From Allomuricauda sp. NBRC 101325 (GTDB taxonomy: Bacteria > Bacteroidota > Bacteroidia > Flavobacteriales > Flavobacteriaceae), in the NCBI RefSeq assembly GCF_030268205.1, contig NZ_BSQF01000001.1, forward strand, positions 168,649 to 232,648: a stretch of DNA of 64,000 bases, written 5' to 3'. This document shows positions 52,930-61,324 of the stretch, one piece after another (within the stretch, counting starts at the first letter, position 1; every line of letters starts with the position of its first letter). Under the pieces are notes generated by a model, which was not told the DNA's origin, did no database searches, and was given only the letters and a program-made list of their open reading frames with translations. Both the position numbers and the translations under genes were made by a program.

Positions 52930-53847
52930 TCAAACTTTAAGGGCTGACCTAAATTTTAAAGGTGATAGTTGTGCATGTTTTTTGAAGAAATTGGAAAAGT
53001 GGGCCACTTCTTCAAATCCTAGACTAAACGCAATCTCTGAAATACCCCAATCTGTATTGTTGAGCAAAATTTTCGCCTCTTCAAAAATCCTTGAATGGAT
53101 GATTGCGGTGGTCGTGTTTCCAGTGGTTTCTTTCAACACCTTGTTTAAGTGATTGGCATGCACGGCCAAACGTTCACTAAAATCGTTGGCGGTTTTTAAT
53201 AAAATACCCTGTGAAGGAGTATTAATGGGAAACTGTCGTTCCAAAAGTTCCACAAACAAATCGGTTATACGAATGGATGCGTTTTTATTGTTTTCCTGCG
53301 ATTGAATTGGATGCAACTTTTGCCCCAAATGCAATAATTCGGTCACATAAGCTCGAATCAAATCAAACTTAAAGGCATAGTCTGAAGAAAGTTCGCGTTC
53401 AATTTTTTTGAACAATTGCTCCACCTCTTCATATTCATCATCTGAAATATTTAGAATTGGAAAACCTCCGGGCTGAAACAAGGGCAACTTTTCCAATATG
53501 ATTCCACTTTTATCTTTAGATAAAAAACTCTCAGTGAACACGCAAAAGTAGCCTGATTGTTCTTCATCCTGAGGCACATAATGGTAAGGTATCTTTGGAG
53601 AAGCAAACAAAAGCGCCTTGTCTGCAATATCAATGGTCTTGTCGGCGTATTCCGCCCGATTTTTACCATGGATCAAACTGATCTTGTAATAGGAACGACG
53701 ATCGTATCGCATTTCGCCTTTACTCAACCTTGCCCTATATTCGGAAATATTGAAAACATTAAAATGCCCAATATCCTTCCCAATGTTTTCAGGAATGGGC
53801 AAACTCAACTTTCCGTAGAAGTCGCGAAGGGTAAAAAGACTTTCCAT
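52930..53847 (-). CDS. AraC-family transcriptional regulator
   Basis: The 305-residue protein has a cupin-like sensor part (YYKISLIHGKNRAEYADKTIDI ... FASPKIPYHYVPQDEEQSGYFCVFTESFL) and a C-terminal AraC DNA-binding domain (LAVHANHLNKVLKETTGNTTTAIIHSRIFEEAKILLNNTDWGISEIAFSLGFEEVAHFSNFFKKHAQLSPLKFR). It precedes the SDR gene on the same strand; in this group AraC genes commonly regulate such neighbours (inference). Confidence 0.92.
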   Translation of the reverse strand: MESLFTLRDFYGKLSLPIPENIGKDIGHFNVFNISEYRARLSKGEMRYDRRSYYKISLIHGKNRAEYADKTIDIADKALLFASPKIPYHYVPQDEEQSGYFCVFTESFLSKDKSGIILEKLPLFQPGGFPILNISDDEYEEVEQLFKKIERELSSDYAFKFDLIRAYVTELLHLGQKLHPIQSQENNKNASIRITDLFVELLERQFPINTPSQGILLKTANDFSERLAVHANHLNKVLKETTGNTTTAIIHSRIFEEAKILLNNTDWGISEIAFSLGFEEVAHFSNFFKKHAQLSPLKFRSALKV

Positions 53848-53879
53848 GCTCTTGTAAAATTCAAATATACCCCAAAATC

Positions 53880-53917
53880 AAAAACACCTCTCAAAATTGC
53901 TTTTGAAAGGTGTTTTT
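53880..53917 (-). terminator. Terminator of the sulfate-assimilation operon
   Basis: AAAACACCTCTCAAAA ... TTTTGAAAGGTGTTTTT forms a stem of about 14 bp with one mismatch, downstream of the reductase stop at 53940. T/A runs lie on both sides. Confidence 0.82.
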
Positions 53918-53939
53918 ACTTGCTAAAAACTATAATCTA

Positions 53940-55001
53940 TCAATTGATGCTCTGCACCACTTCTTTTTTGGCTTCTTTTTTAGAACCATCAAATCCTTGA
54001 ACACCACCAACCGTAGTGTATTTCATTACAAATCGCTTATCTGGGTTAATGATTTGATAGGCAAACTGACACATTACCGCCGCTTCATGGAAGCCTGACA
54101 AAATCAATTTAAGTTTTCCAGGATAGGTGTTCACATCACCAATCGCAAACACTCCTGGAATATTGGTTTGGTAATCCTTGGCATTGTTTACCTTGATGGC
54201 ATTTTTTTCTATTTCCAAGCCCCAATCTCCGATAGGCCCCAGTTTTGGTGACAATCCAAACAACGGAATAAAGAAATCGGTTTCCACATAGGCATCTTCC
54301 CTTGCTTCATCGTTATATTTTATAACAACGGCCTGCAGCTCGTCCTTCCCATGAATCTCATTAACCTCTGCTTCGGTATACAATTGAATCTTGCCCAATT
54401 TGGCCAATTCCCTTGCTTTTTCAACGGAGTCCAAAGCACCTCGGAACTCGTTTCTACGGTGCACCAAAGCAACTTCGGATGCTACATCGGCCAAGAAAAT
54501 AGCCCAATCCAAAGCGGAATCACCTCCACCAGAAATCACTACTTTTTTATCGCGGAATTGTTCTGGGTCTTTTACCATATATTCCACTCCCTTACTTTCA
54601 AAAAGTCCAATATTGGCAATCAATGGTTTTCTTGGTTCAAAAGACCCCAGTCCACCAGCAATTACCACAACCGGTGCATGGTGTTTGGTTCCTTGACTGG
54701 TTGTTACTATAAAGGAACCGTCATCTTGCTTCTCCAAAGTTTCAGCTCGCTCACCCAAGGTAAATCCCGGTTCGAAAGGTTTTATTTGCTCCATGAGGTT
54801 GTCCACTAATGTTCCTGCCAAAATCTCTGGGTAGGCTGGAATATCATAGATTGGTTTTTTAGGATAGATCTCGGAACATTGTCCGCCTGGTTGCGCCAAT
54901 GCATCTATTAAATGACATTTTAGCTTTAACAATCCTGCTTCAAAAACGGTGAACAAACCTGTTGGCCCTGCTCCGATTATAATGATGTCTGTTTTGATCA
55001 T
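53940..55001 (-). CDS. Ferredoxin/flavodoxin--NADP+ reductase (thioredoxin-reductase-like)
   Basis: The 353-residue FAD enzyme has IIIGAGPTGLFTVFEAG (FAD), ALAQPGGQCSEIYP, VVISGGGDSALDWAI (NADPH) and VFAIGDVNTYPGKLKLILSGFHEAAVM. It resembles the YumC class of ferredoxin-NADP reductases; the CxxC redox pair of thioredoxin reductase is missing. As last gene of the cys operon it probably supplies electrons to the ferredoxin-type sulfite reductase. No ferredoxin gene is in the operon. Confidence 0.9.
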   Translation of the reverse strand: MIKTDIIIIGAGPTGLFTVFEAGLLKLKCHLIDALAQPGGQCSEIYPKKPIYDIPAYPEILAGTLVDNLMEQIKPFEPGFTLGERAETLEKQDDGSFIVTTSQGTKHHAPVVVIAGGLGSFEPRKPLIANIGLFESKGVEYMVKDPEQFRDKKVVISGGGDSALDWAIFLADVASEVALVHRRNEFRGALDSVEKARELAKLGKIQLYTEAEVNEIHGKDELQAVVIKYNDEAREDAYVETDFFIPLFGLSPKLGPIGDWGLEIEKNAIKVNNAKDYQTNIPGVFAIGDVNTYPGKLKLILSGFHEAAVMCQFAYQIINPDKRFVMKYTTVGGVQGFDGSKKEAKKEVVQSIN

Positions 55002-55028
55002 ACTACTACTTTTTAATTGCTCTTAAGA

Positions 55029-55053
55029 TTCCCTTCGACTCCGCTCAGGGAAC
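55029..55053. repeat. Short TCGACTCCGCTC repeat between fnr and cobA
   Basis: TTCCCTTCGACTCCGCTCAGGGAAC is a small palindrome (TTCCCT/AGGGAA arms) sharing the TCGACTnCGCTC core of the other repeats in this window. It sits in the 71-bp gap inside the cys operon. Confidence 0.65.
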
Positions 55054-55072
55054 TTTCAAGCTCACATTTGTA

Positions 55073-55849
55073 CTACACTTTTTCTTGCAATTTTTCTCCC
55101 TTGATTTGATACTCTTTTTGAATATCCGATATTTTTTGACGGTGGTTTACCACCTCTCCGATCACTATGATCGCTGGATTGGACAACTGCTGCTCCTTTG
55201 CCTTGTTCTCAATGGAAGCAACAGTACCGATTCCAATCTTTTCTTGTTTCGTGGTTCCATTTTGAATAATGGCCACAGGCGTATTTTCTTTTCCTTCTTT
55301 TTTAAACAACTCCATTATCTCTCCTAATTTGGACATGCCCATTAGAATGATAACGGTTGCATTGGACTTTGCAGCCAATGCCACATCGTTTGATAATTTA
55401 TGCTCTTTGGTAGTTCCAGTGATTACCCAAAAACTTTCCGCAGCTCCTCTTTTGGTCACTGGAATGTTTTGTGATGCTGGCACGGATACCGAAGATGAAA
55501 TCCCAGGCACAACGGCTACTTCAATTCCGAATTGAGCAGCGTACTCCATTTCCTCAGCACCACGGCCAAACACAAATGGATCACCTCCTTTTAAGCGCAC
55601 AATATGCAATCCTTGATGGGCACGTTGCACGATCAAATCGTTGATTTGTTCTTGTTGATAGGCGTAGCATCCTTTGCGTTTTCCTACGAATATTTGTTCA
55701 GCTTGGGCAGCATATTCCAATAGCTCGGTGGCCACCAAGGCATCATACAACACAACATCTGCACTTTGCAAGGCTTTGATCCCTTTTAGGGTAATCAAAT
55801 CCACATCGCCAGGGCCTGCGCCCACCACTGTTAATTTTCCACTAGGCAT
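55073..55849 (-). CDS. cobA: CobA/SumT, uroporphyrinogen-III C-methyltransferase
   Basis: This enzyme adds two methyl groups to uroporphyrinogen III to give precorrin-2, on the way to the siroheme of sulfite reductase. The 258-residue protein starts MPSGKLTVVGAGPGDVDLITLKG and has VRLKGGDPFVFGRGAEE and VPGISSSVSVPA. It lacks the N-terminal dehydrogenase/ferrochelatase part of CysG, so those two steps must come from elsewhere. The ATG overlaps the sulfite reductase stop by eight bases, which fixes the start. Confidence 0.94.
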   Translation of the reverse strand: MPSGKLTVVGAGPGDVDLITLKGIKALQSADVVLYDALVATELLEYAAQAEQIFVGKRKGCYAYQQEQINDLIVQRAHQGLHIVRLKGGDPFVFGRGAEEMEYAAQFGIEVAVVPGISSSVSVPASQNIPVTKRGAAESFWVITGTTKEHKLSNDVALAAKSNATVIILMGMSKLGEIMELFKKEGKENTPVAIIQNGTTKQEKIGIGTVASIENKAKEQQLSNPAIIVIGEVVNHRQKISDIQKEYQIKGEKLQEKV

Positions 55850-57932
55850 GTTGTAACTCCAATTTTCTGAACGCTTCCAATTTATCCAATACCGTTTTGG
55901 CATCTTCCAAATAGCTTTTTGCAAAAGCTTCGGAGGGTTCGTTCTGGTTCAACTGAAGGACCACTTGTTCAAACCCACCCTCAAAGGCTATTTTATCTGT
56001 ATCCACATACAACCTGTCAAAATCCTTGATGATGCTCGCATGGGTATTCACTTTTACTTTTTCTGCAGTCAACAATGCCTTGGCAGAGTTAACTATGGAT
56101 TGATAAGAGTAATAAATACTAGCCGCCCATTTACCATCATTAATAGCTTCTTCTGCATTTTCAATCTTCTCTTGACTTTCAAAGAACAAGGTGGCAACCA
56201 AATCAACAATTACTCCTGCACATTCTCCAATTCCTATCTCTTGAACATACTTTTCTTCGTTACCCCAGTCAATAAAATCTTCTTGGGTCAAATTGTCCAC
56301 ATCAGTCAATGGTTTTAGAAAGTCGTAGAAATAAATCTGACCTTTTTCCTCGTAATAGTCTGTGAATGATACACCGTTTCCATTGGCTTCAAAATCATCC
56401 AAAATAAGACGTAATGCTTGTGGTCCTCTTTTACTTGGGATCTTGGCCACTTTATCGGCAAACCTCGCTTTACCATCTCCATAATTTCCTCCACCCAACA
56501 ATACTTGAAGCGCAGGAGCCACCAATTTATCTTTGGTTCTTACGGACATTCCTTGGAACCCAATGTGGGCCATATTGTGCTGTCCACAAGCGTTCATACA
56601 TCCACTGATCTTGATTACCACATCTGGATTTTTGATGTACTGCGGATATTCAGCCTTGATTACTTTTTCCAACTCATCTGCAATTCCAGTGCTACTGGCA
56701 ATACCTAAGTTACAGGTATCGGTTCCTGGACATGCCGTGATATCCAATGCTTTGTTATAACCAGCTTCGGCAAAGCCGAGTTTTTTCAATTCTTGGTAAA
56801 AGAAAGGAACCAATTCCTCTTTTACATAAGGAACCAAGATATTTTGTCTCAGGGACAAACGAATCTCCCCTGCGGCATAATCTTGCACCAATTTGGCCAA
56901 ATCTCGTGCTTTATCAGTGTAAAAATCGCCCAAAAGAACTTTGATACCGATAGCCACATAGCCTTCTTGTTTTTGAGGTACCAAGTTAGTTGACTTCCAA
57001 TCTTCAAAGGCTGCTTGGTCTTCAATTATAACTTCAGGCGTTTCAACTTTAGCGACATTTACCTTTGGATAATCTTCAAAGTTTATTGGATAGGTTTGAT
57101 GTGGAATTGCAGTTTGCTCTTCTTCCAACAATTGTTTGAAACCATCCAGACCGATATCTTTCAGCAAAAATTTCATACGGGCTTTGGCCCTACTTTTTCG
57201 TTCTCCGTATCTATCGAACACACGGATAACGCCCTCCATCATTGGAATGATTTTATCCGTAGGTAAAAAGCTGTACAGTTCATCGGCATGGCGTGGTTGA
57301 GAACCCAATCCACCGGCCAACATCACTTTAAAACCTCTTTCACCCTCCTTTACTTTGGCGATAAAACCAAGATCGTGCATATAGGAAAGTCCAGTATCAG
57401 CATCACTGGCCGAGAAAGAAACCTTGAATTTTCTACCCATTTCCTGCCCAATAGGATTTCTTAAGAAATATTCAAAAACGGCTTGGGCATATGGAGAAAC
57501 GTCGAACGGTTCATCCACATCAATACCTGCAGTTTCACTGGCTGTTACGTTACGAACGGTATTCCCGCAAGCTTCGCGAAGCGTTACATCATCCTTTTCC
57601 AATTCGGCCCAAAGCTCTGGAGTTCGTTCCAAATCCACATAGTGAATCTGAATATCCTGTCGGGTAGTGATATGCAATCTTCCACGAGAATATTCATCGG
57701 AAACATCGGCAATTCGAAGCAATTGCTTGCAGCTAACCTTACCATATGGCAATTTGATACGAATCATTTGAACCCCAGGTTGACGTTGTCCATAAACTCC
57801 ACGTGCCAAACGTAGGCTGCGGAATTTTTCCTCGTCGATGTTACCATCCTTGAACTGGCGAATTTTTTTCTCCAATTCGATGATATCCTTTTGTACTACT
57901 GGGTTTTCTATCTCTGTTCTAAAACTTTGCAT
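55842..57932 (-). CDS. Ferredoxin-type sulfite (nitrite/sulfite) reductase with C-terminal HEPN-like domain
   Basis: The enzyme reduces sulfite to sulfide using siroheme and a 4Fe-4S cluster. The 696-residue protein has two ferredoxin-like/NiR halves, with RGRLHITTRQDIQIHYV near residue 85 and the cluster ligands in CPGTDTCNLG and GCMNACGQHNMAHIG near residues 410-460. After about residue 555 comes an extra helical segment (FFESQEKIENAEEAINDGKWAASIYYSYQSIVNSAKALL ... KSYLEDAKTVLDKLEAF) resembling a HEPN domain without the nuclease R-x4-6-H motif. It overlaps cobA. Confidence 0.93.
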   Translation of the reverse strand: MQSFRTEIENPVVQKDIIELEKKIRQFKDGNIDEEKFRSLRLARGVYGQRQPGVQMIRIKLPYGKVSCKQLLRIADVSDEYSRGRLHITTRQDIQIHYVDLERTPELWAELEKDDVTLREACGNTVRNVTASETAGIDVDEPFDVSPYAQAVFEYFLRNPIGQEMGRKFKVSFSASDADTGLSYMHDLGFIAKVKEGERGFKVMLAGGLGSQPRHADELYSFLPTDKIIPMMEGVIRVFDRYGERKSRAKARMKFLLKDIGLDGFKQLLEEEQTAIPHQTYPINFEDYPKVNVAKVETPEVIIEDQAAFEDWKSTNLVPQKQEGYVAIGIKVLLGDFYTDKARDLAKLVQDYAAGEIRLSLRQNILVPYVKEELVPFFYQELKKLGFAEAGYNKALDITACPGTDTCNLGIASSTGIADELEKVIKAEYPQYIKNPDVVIKISGCMNACGQHNMAHIGFQGMSVRTKDKLVAPALQVLLGGGNYGDGKARFADKVAKIPSKRGPQALRLILDDFEANGNGVSFTDYYEEKGQIYFYDFLKPLTDVDNLTQEDFIDWGNEEKYVQEIGIGECAGVIVDLVATLFFESQEKIENAEEAINDGKWAASIYYSYQSIVNSAKALLTAEKVKVNTHASIIKDFDRLYVDTDKIAFEGGFEQVVLQLNQNEPSEAFAKSYLEDAKTVLDKLEAFRKLELQHA

Positions 57933-58006
57933 ATCCTATTTTTCCTATCTTTTTTATAGAGTTTAATCAATAAAACTCCCCTTTCTTCCACTTGATTAGA
58001 AGAAAA

Positions 58007-59254
58007 TTATTCTATAAATCCGACGCCTGCTGTTGTATTTGTTCGACTGTCTATGATGATGAATGAGCCATTCGTACGATGATCCTTGAAACTATCATAA
58101 AAAATTGGCTTGTTCAGTTTCAATCGCACTTTGGCAATATCGTTCATTTGCAGTGCGGTTACATTTTCTTCAATCCCTGAATAATCTGGATGAATTTTAT
58201 GTTCAATGGCATCAACTTTTGCCAACACTTTGTTGACTCCATGCTGTACCACATATTTTCCTCCAGGAACCAAATTATCCGCATCCATCCAAGAAACCGT
58301 AGCTGTTAATTGTTTGTCCACCGTTGGTAGGTCATTAGCTTTGACCAACATATCTCCTCTGCTCACATTCACCTCATCTTCCAAGGTAATGGTCACTGAT
58401 GAACGTCTTGGTGCTGTTTTGAATTCTTGGTCGTAAAAATAAATGGCCTTGATTTTTGAACGGGTCATTGATGGCAATACCACTACTTCGTCCCCAACAC
58501 TAAGTTCCCCTCCATAAACTTTACCCGCAAATCCACGAAAATCATGGAATTCCTCTGTTTTTGGTCGGATTACATATTGTACCGGAAACCTTGGAGTCCC
58601 TATATTATAAATGTCCTTTTGGTCCAATTGCTCCAAATGTTCCAATAAGGTTTGGCCTTGATACCAAGACATATTATCCGAACGGTTAACCACATTATCC
58701 CCTTTCAATGCACTCACTGGAATAAAGGTAATATGTTGATCTTGGTAATCTCTTTTTCCCATTAATTCGGAAAAATCAGCCTTTATATTATTGTAGACCT
58801 CTTCGGAAAAATCGACCAAATCCATTTTGTTGATGGCCACGATCACATCTTTAATTCGCAATAGATTATTGATGAAAAAGTGTCTGTTTGTTTGCTCAAT
58901 CACTCCCTTTCTTGCATCTATCAAAATAATGGCAGCCTGAGATGTTGAAGCACCCGTAACCATGTTTCTGGTATATTCCACGTGACCCGGGGTATCGGCT
59001 ATAATGTAACTTTTGGTTGCTGTTGAAAAGTAGATATGGGCCACATCGATAGTGATCCCCTGCTCTCTTTCAGCTACAAGTCCATCGGTTGCCAGCGAAA
59101 AATCAAGGTAATCGTACCCTTTTTGCTTGCTGGTTCTTTCAATGGCCTCCAATTTATCGTCAGTCAATGACTTTGTATCGTACAACAATCTTCCAATCAA
59201 GGTACTTTTACCGTCATCTACGCTTCCTGCTGTTGCTATTTTTAAAACTTCCAT
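58007..59254 (-). CDS. cysN: CysN, sulfate adenylyltransferase subunit 1 (GTPase)
   Basis: CysN is the GTP-hydrolysing subunit that drives APS formation by CysD. The 415-residue protein starts MEVLKIATAGSVDDGKSTLIGRLLYD (G1) and shows REQGITIDVAHIYF (G2), DTPGHVEYTRNMVTGAS (G3) and NKMDLVDF (G4), then EF-Tu-like domains 2 and 3. No APS kinase is fused at the C-terminus, which suits direct reduction of APS. The frame is open to 59323, but the conserved start is the ATG at 59254, 13 bases after cysD. Confidence 0.95.
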   Translation of the reverse strand: MEVLKIATAGSVDDGKSTLIGRLLYDTKSLTDDKLEAIERTSKQKGYDYLDFSLATDGLVAEREQGITIDVAHIYFSTATKSYIIADTPGHVEYTRNMVTGASTSQAAIILIDARKGVIEQTNRHFFINNLLRIKDVIVAINKMDLVDFSEEVYNNIKADFSELMGKRDYQDQHITFIPVSALKGDNVVNRSDNMSWYQGQTLLEHLEQLDQKDIYNIGTPRFPVQYVIRPKTEEFHDFRGFAGKVYGGELSVGDEVVVLPSMTRSKIKAIYFYDQEFKTAPRRSSVTITLEDEVNVSRGDMLVKANDLPTVDKQLTATVSWMDADNLVPGGKYVVQHGVNKVLAKVDAIEHKIHPDYSGIEENVTALQMNDIAKVRLKLNKPIFYDSFKDHRTNGSFIIIDSRTNTTAGVGFIE

Positions 59255-59267
59255 TCTCTTCTTCCTA

Positions 59268-60218
59268 TTAAAAGTAACCTTGTTGTTTACGTTTTTCCAT
59301 TGCGGCCTCGGAACGCTTATCATCTATCCTTGCCCCTCTTTCCGAAATTTTGGAATCCCTGATTTCAGCAACTACTTTATCAATTGTATCCGCATGGGAC
59401 TCCACAGCAGCAGTACAGCTCATATCTCCTACGGTTCTAAAACGAACCATTCGCTCTTCCACTTTTTCATCATCTGCCCTAAATACCACACCATCTTCCG
59501 CGGACCAAATCAGTCCATCACGTAAGAAAATGTTCCTTTTGTGAGCAAAATAAATGGATGGAATTTCAATATTTTCTTTTTGGATATAGCTCCAAACATC
59601 AAGTTCTGTCCAGTTACTGATCGGGAAAACACGAACATTTTGCCCCAATTCAATTTGGCCGTTCAACATATCGAAAAGTTCTGGACGCTGGTTTTTCTCA
59701 TCCCACTGACCAAAATCGTCGCGTACCGAAAAGATACGCTCCTTTGCCCTAGCCTTTTCTTCATCCCTTCTGGCTCCACCGATACAAGCATCAAACTTGA
59801 ATTCTTCAATTGCATCCAACAAAGTTGTGGTCTGCAACATATTTCTACTGGCGTATTTTCCAGTTTCTTCAACTACTTTGCCTTGATCTATAGAATCTTG
59901 AACATTTCTAACAATCAGCTCAACTCCAAGCTCTTCCACCAACTTATCCCTAAACTCAATGGTTTCTGGAAAGTTGTGACCTGTATCGATATGCATTAAG
60001 GGAAACGGAATTTTGGATGGCCAAAATGCTTTTTGCGCCAACCGCACCAATGTAATGGAGTCCTTGCCTCCAGAGAACAACAACACAGGTCTTTCGAACT
60101 GTGCAGCAACTTCTCTAAATATATAAATGGCTTCGTGCTCCAACGCATTGGCATTGGGCCTATCCGCACTGTTTATTTTTGATTCTGAAATTTGTACCTC
60201 TTCTGTAAGTGTGCTCAA
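59268..60218 (-). CDS. cysD: CysD, sulfate adenylyltransferase subunit 2
   Basis: CysD makes adenosine-5'-phosphosulfate from ATP and sulfate, together with CysN. The 316-residue PP-loop protein has LLFSGGKDSITLVRLAQKAF near residue 50, HIDTGHNFPETIEFRD, CIGGARRDEEKARAKERIFSVR and the C-terminal RFRTVGDMSCTAAVES. The start codon appears to be TTG at 60218, with no ATG in frame nearby. It is 28 bases after cysH. Confidence 0.94.
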   Translation of the reverse strand: MSTLTEEVQISESKINSADRPNANALEHEAIYIFREVAAQFERPVLLFSGGKDSITLVRLAQKAFWPSKIPFPLMHIDTGHNFPETIEFRDKLVEELGVELIVRNVQDSIDQGKVVEETGKYASRNMLQTTTLLDAIEEFKFDACIGGARRDEEKARAKERIFSVRDDFGQWDEKNQRPELFDMLNGQIELGQNVRVFPISNWTELDVWSYIQKENIEIPSIYFAHKRNIFLRDGLIWSAEDGVVFRADDEKVEERMVRFRTVGDMSCTAAVESHADTIDKVVAEIRDSKISERGARIDDKRSEAAMEKRKQQGYF

Positions 60219-60246
60219 AATGCTTTCTTTTTTTGAATTGGGTTAT

Positions 60247-60870
60247 TTAGGTATGCAAACCACATTCACGGTTTGCCAATACTTTTGTCGGGTCGAAATA
60301 TTTATGCTCATTGGGCAGTCCATGCTCTTGTAAATACGCATCCAACTGGGTATCACTCCAATGATAAAATGGACTTACCTTTAAAACTCCGTCTTTGCTC
60401 AAGCTCAACACATCCAAAGAATCCCTCAGTGCAGTTTGACCTTTACGAAGATTGGTAAACCAAACATCTGGCTTGTGTTCTTCCATAGCTCGTCTGAACG
60501 GCTCCAATTTTACCTGCTCCGTGAAGATGGCATGCTTTGGATCATCTATCTGAGGAATTCCCATAACAGCATCGCGATGGGAAGATGTTTGTTTTGGAAC
60601 GTATAATTTGATGTTCAATTCCAATCTTGAAATCAATTCTTCGGCATGTTTGTAGGTTTGAGGGGTATTATAGCCCGTATCACACCAAATAACAGGTATG
60701 GTTTTATCCACCTCGGTCACGGCATGAAGAATTGCAACTTCATACGGACGAAAGTTTGTGGTTACAACCGACTTGTTACCATGAGAAATAGCCCATGAGA
60801 TGATTTCCTCAGGCGGAATTCCCTTGAACTGCTTGTTTAAACTCTGTATTTCTTCTTGTGTCAATGCCAT
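60247..60870 (-). CDS. cysH: CysH, phosphoadenylyl/adenylyl-sulfate reductase
   Basis: CysH reduces activated sulfate to sulfite with thioredoxin. The 207-residue protein has VVTTNFRPYEVAILHAVTEV (PP-loop region), WCDTGYNTPQTYKHAEEL, WFTNLRKGQTALRDSLD and the C-terminal ECGLHT, whose Cys carries the thiosulfonate intermediate. The CC...CxxC pairs that bind the 4Fe-4S cluster of APS reductases are absent, so by sequence it is of the cluster-free (PAPS-type) class. No APS kinase is in the window, so the true substrate is open. Second gene of the operon. Confidence 0.9.
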   Translation of the reverse strand: MALTQEEIQSLNKQFKGIPPEEIISWAISHGNKSVVTTNFRPYEVAILHAVTEVDKTIPVIWCDTGYNTPQTYKHAEELISRLELNIKLYVPKQTSSHRDAVMGIPQIDDPKHAIFTEQVKLEPFRRAMEEHKPDVWFTNLRKGQTALRDSLDVLSLSKDGVLKVSPFYHWSDTQLDAYLQEHGLPNEHKYFDPTKVLANRECGLHT

Positions 60871-60881
60871 CGCTCCAACTA

Positions 60882-61145
60882 TTATTTACCCCATTTAATG
60901 GAATTCCAGATTCTTTCGTGAAAAAAATAAAGCACCATTTTGGTTACCAACTCCACCATACCTATTGAAAAGGCCAAGGTCAATGTCCCTGTTACAATCC
61001 ATGAGATCAAAATGGTATCCATGGTTCCTACTATTCTCCAACTAATTGATTTTACTATACTTCTTTTTGGGCTATCGGAACCACTATCCTTAACATACGT
61101 GCTTTGTTCCTTTTCGCTTTTAATTATCAATTGATCGGTAATCAT
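60882..61145 (-). CDS. DUF2061 membrane protein
   Basis: The 87-residue protein matches DUF2061: KRSIVKSISWRIVGTMDTILISWIVTGTLTLAFSIGMVELVTKMVLYFFHERIWNSIKWG. It has two membrane segments joined by a short loop. Its function is unknown, but I recall similar genes beside cysteine/sulfate assimilation genes in Bacteroidota. First gene of the cys operon, 11 bases before cysH. Its promoter and operator are annotated upstream. Confidence 0.88.
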   Translation of the reverse strand: MITDQLIIKSEKEQSTYVKDSGSDSPKRSIVKSISWRIVGTMDTILISWIVTGTLTLAFSIGMVELVTKMVLYFFHERIWNSIKWGK

Positions 61146-61158
61146 TTTATTCTGTTTA

Positions 61159-61180
61159 TTACCCTATCATTTTAGTAGGG
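61159..61180 (-). promoter_or_regulatory. Putative Rrf2-type operator, proximal copy
   Basis: On the minus strand CCCTACTAAAATGATAGGG, with CCCTA/TAGGG arms, is followed by TAA. It lies just after the -7 box, over the expected transcription start of the cys operon. The almost identical distal copy is 80 bases upstream. Confidence 0.6.
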
Positions 61181-61184
61181 AATA

Positions 61185-61212
61185 CAAACATATAAACTAT
61201 TTTCAAAACCAA
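61185..61212 (-). promoter_or_regulatory. Promoter of the sulfate-assimilation operon
   Basis: On the minus strand TTTG, 17 bases, then TATGTTTG (plus 61185-61192) matches the flavobacterial TTG-N17-23-TAnnTTTG consensus exactly. It lies 40 bases before the DUF2061 gene. Confidence 0.68.
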
Positions 61213-61238
61213 ATACAAAATGTATGCTAAAATATCTT

Positions 61239-61260
61239 TTACCCTATAGTTTTAGTAGAT
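61239..61260 (-). promoter_or_regulatory. Putative Rrf2-type operator, distal copy
   Basis: On the minus strand ATCTACTAAAACTATAGGGTAA, matching the proximal site at CTACTAAAA..ATAGGGTAA. The left arm is less symmetric (ATCTA in place of CCCTA), so binding may be weaker. The spacing of 80 bases would allow looping or cooperative binding. Confidence 0.55.
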
Positions 61261-61324
61261 TAATTAATTTCTGAAGTGTTTTTTACCATATTCTCAATGG
61301 TAAATTTGAAAATGAAGCGCTTAA

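Noticed and set aside
60420..60480. Peptide LDVLSLSKDG in CysH as another repeat-derived insert
   Set aside because: The DNA does not contain the TCGACTnCGCTC core and the segment lies where CysH proteins normally have residues of similar number.
61284..61312. Hairpin TTACCAT...ATGGTAA after the Rrf2 gene as a terminator
   Set aside because: On the minus strand the stem is followed by A residues, not T, so it does not fit an intrinsic terminator.
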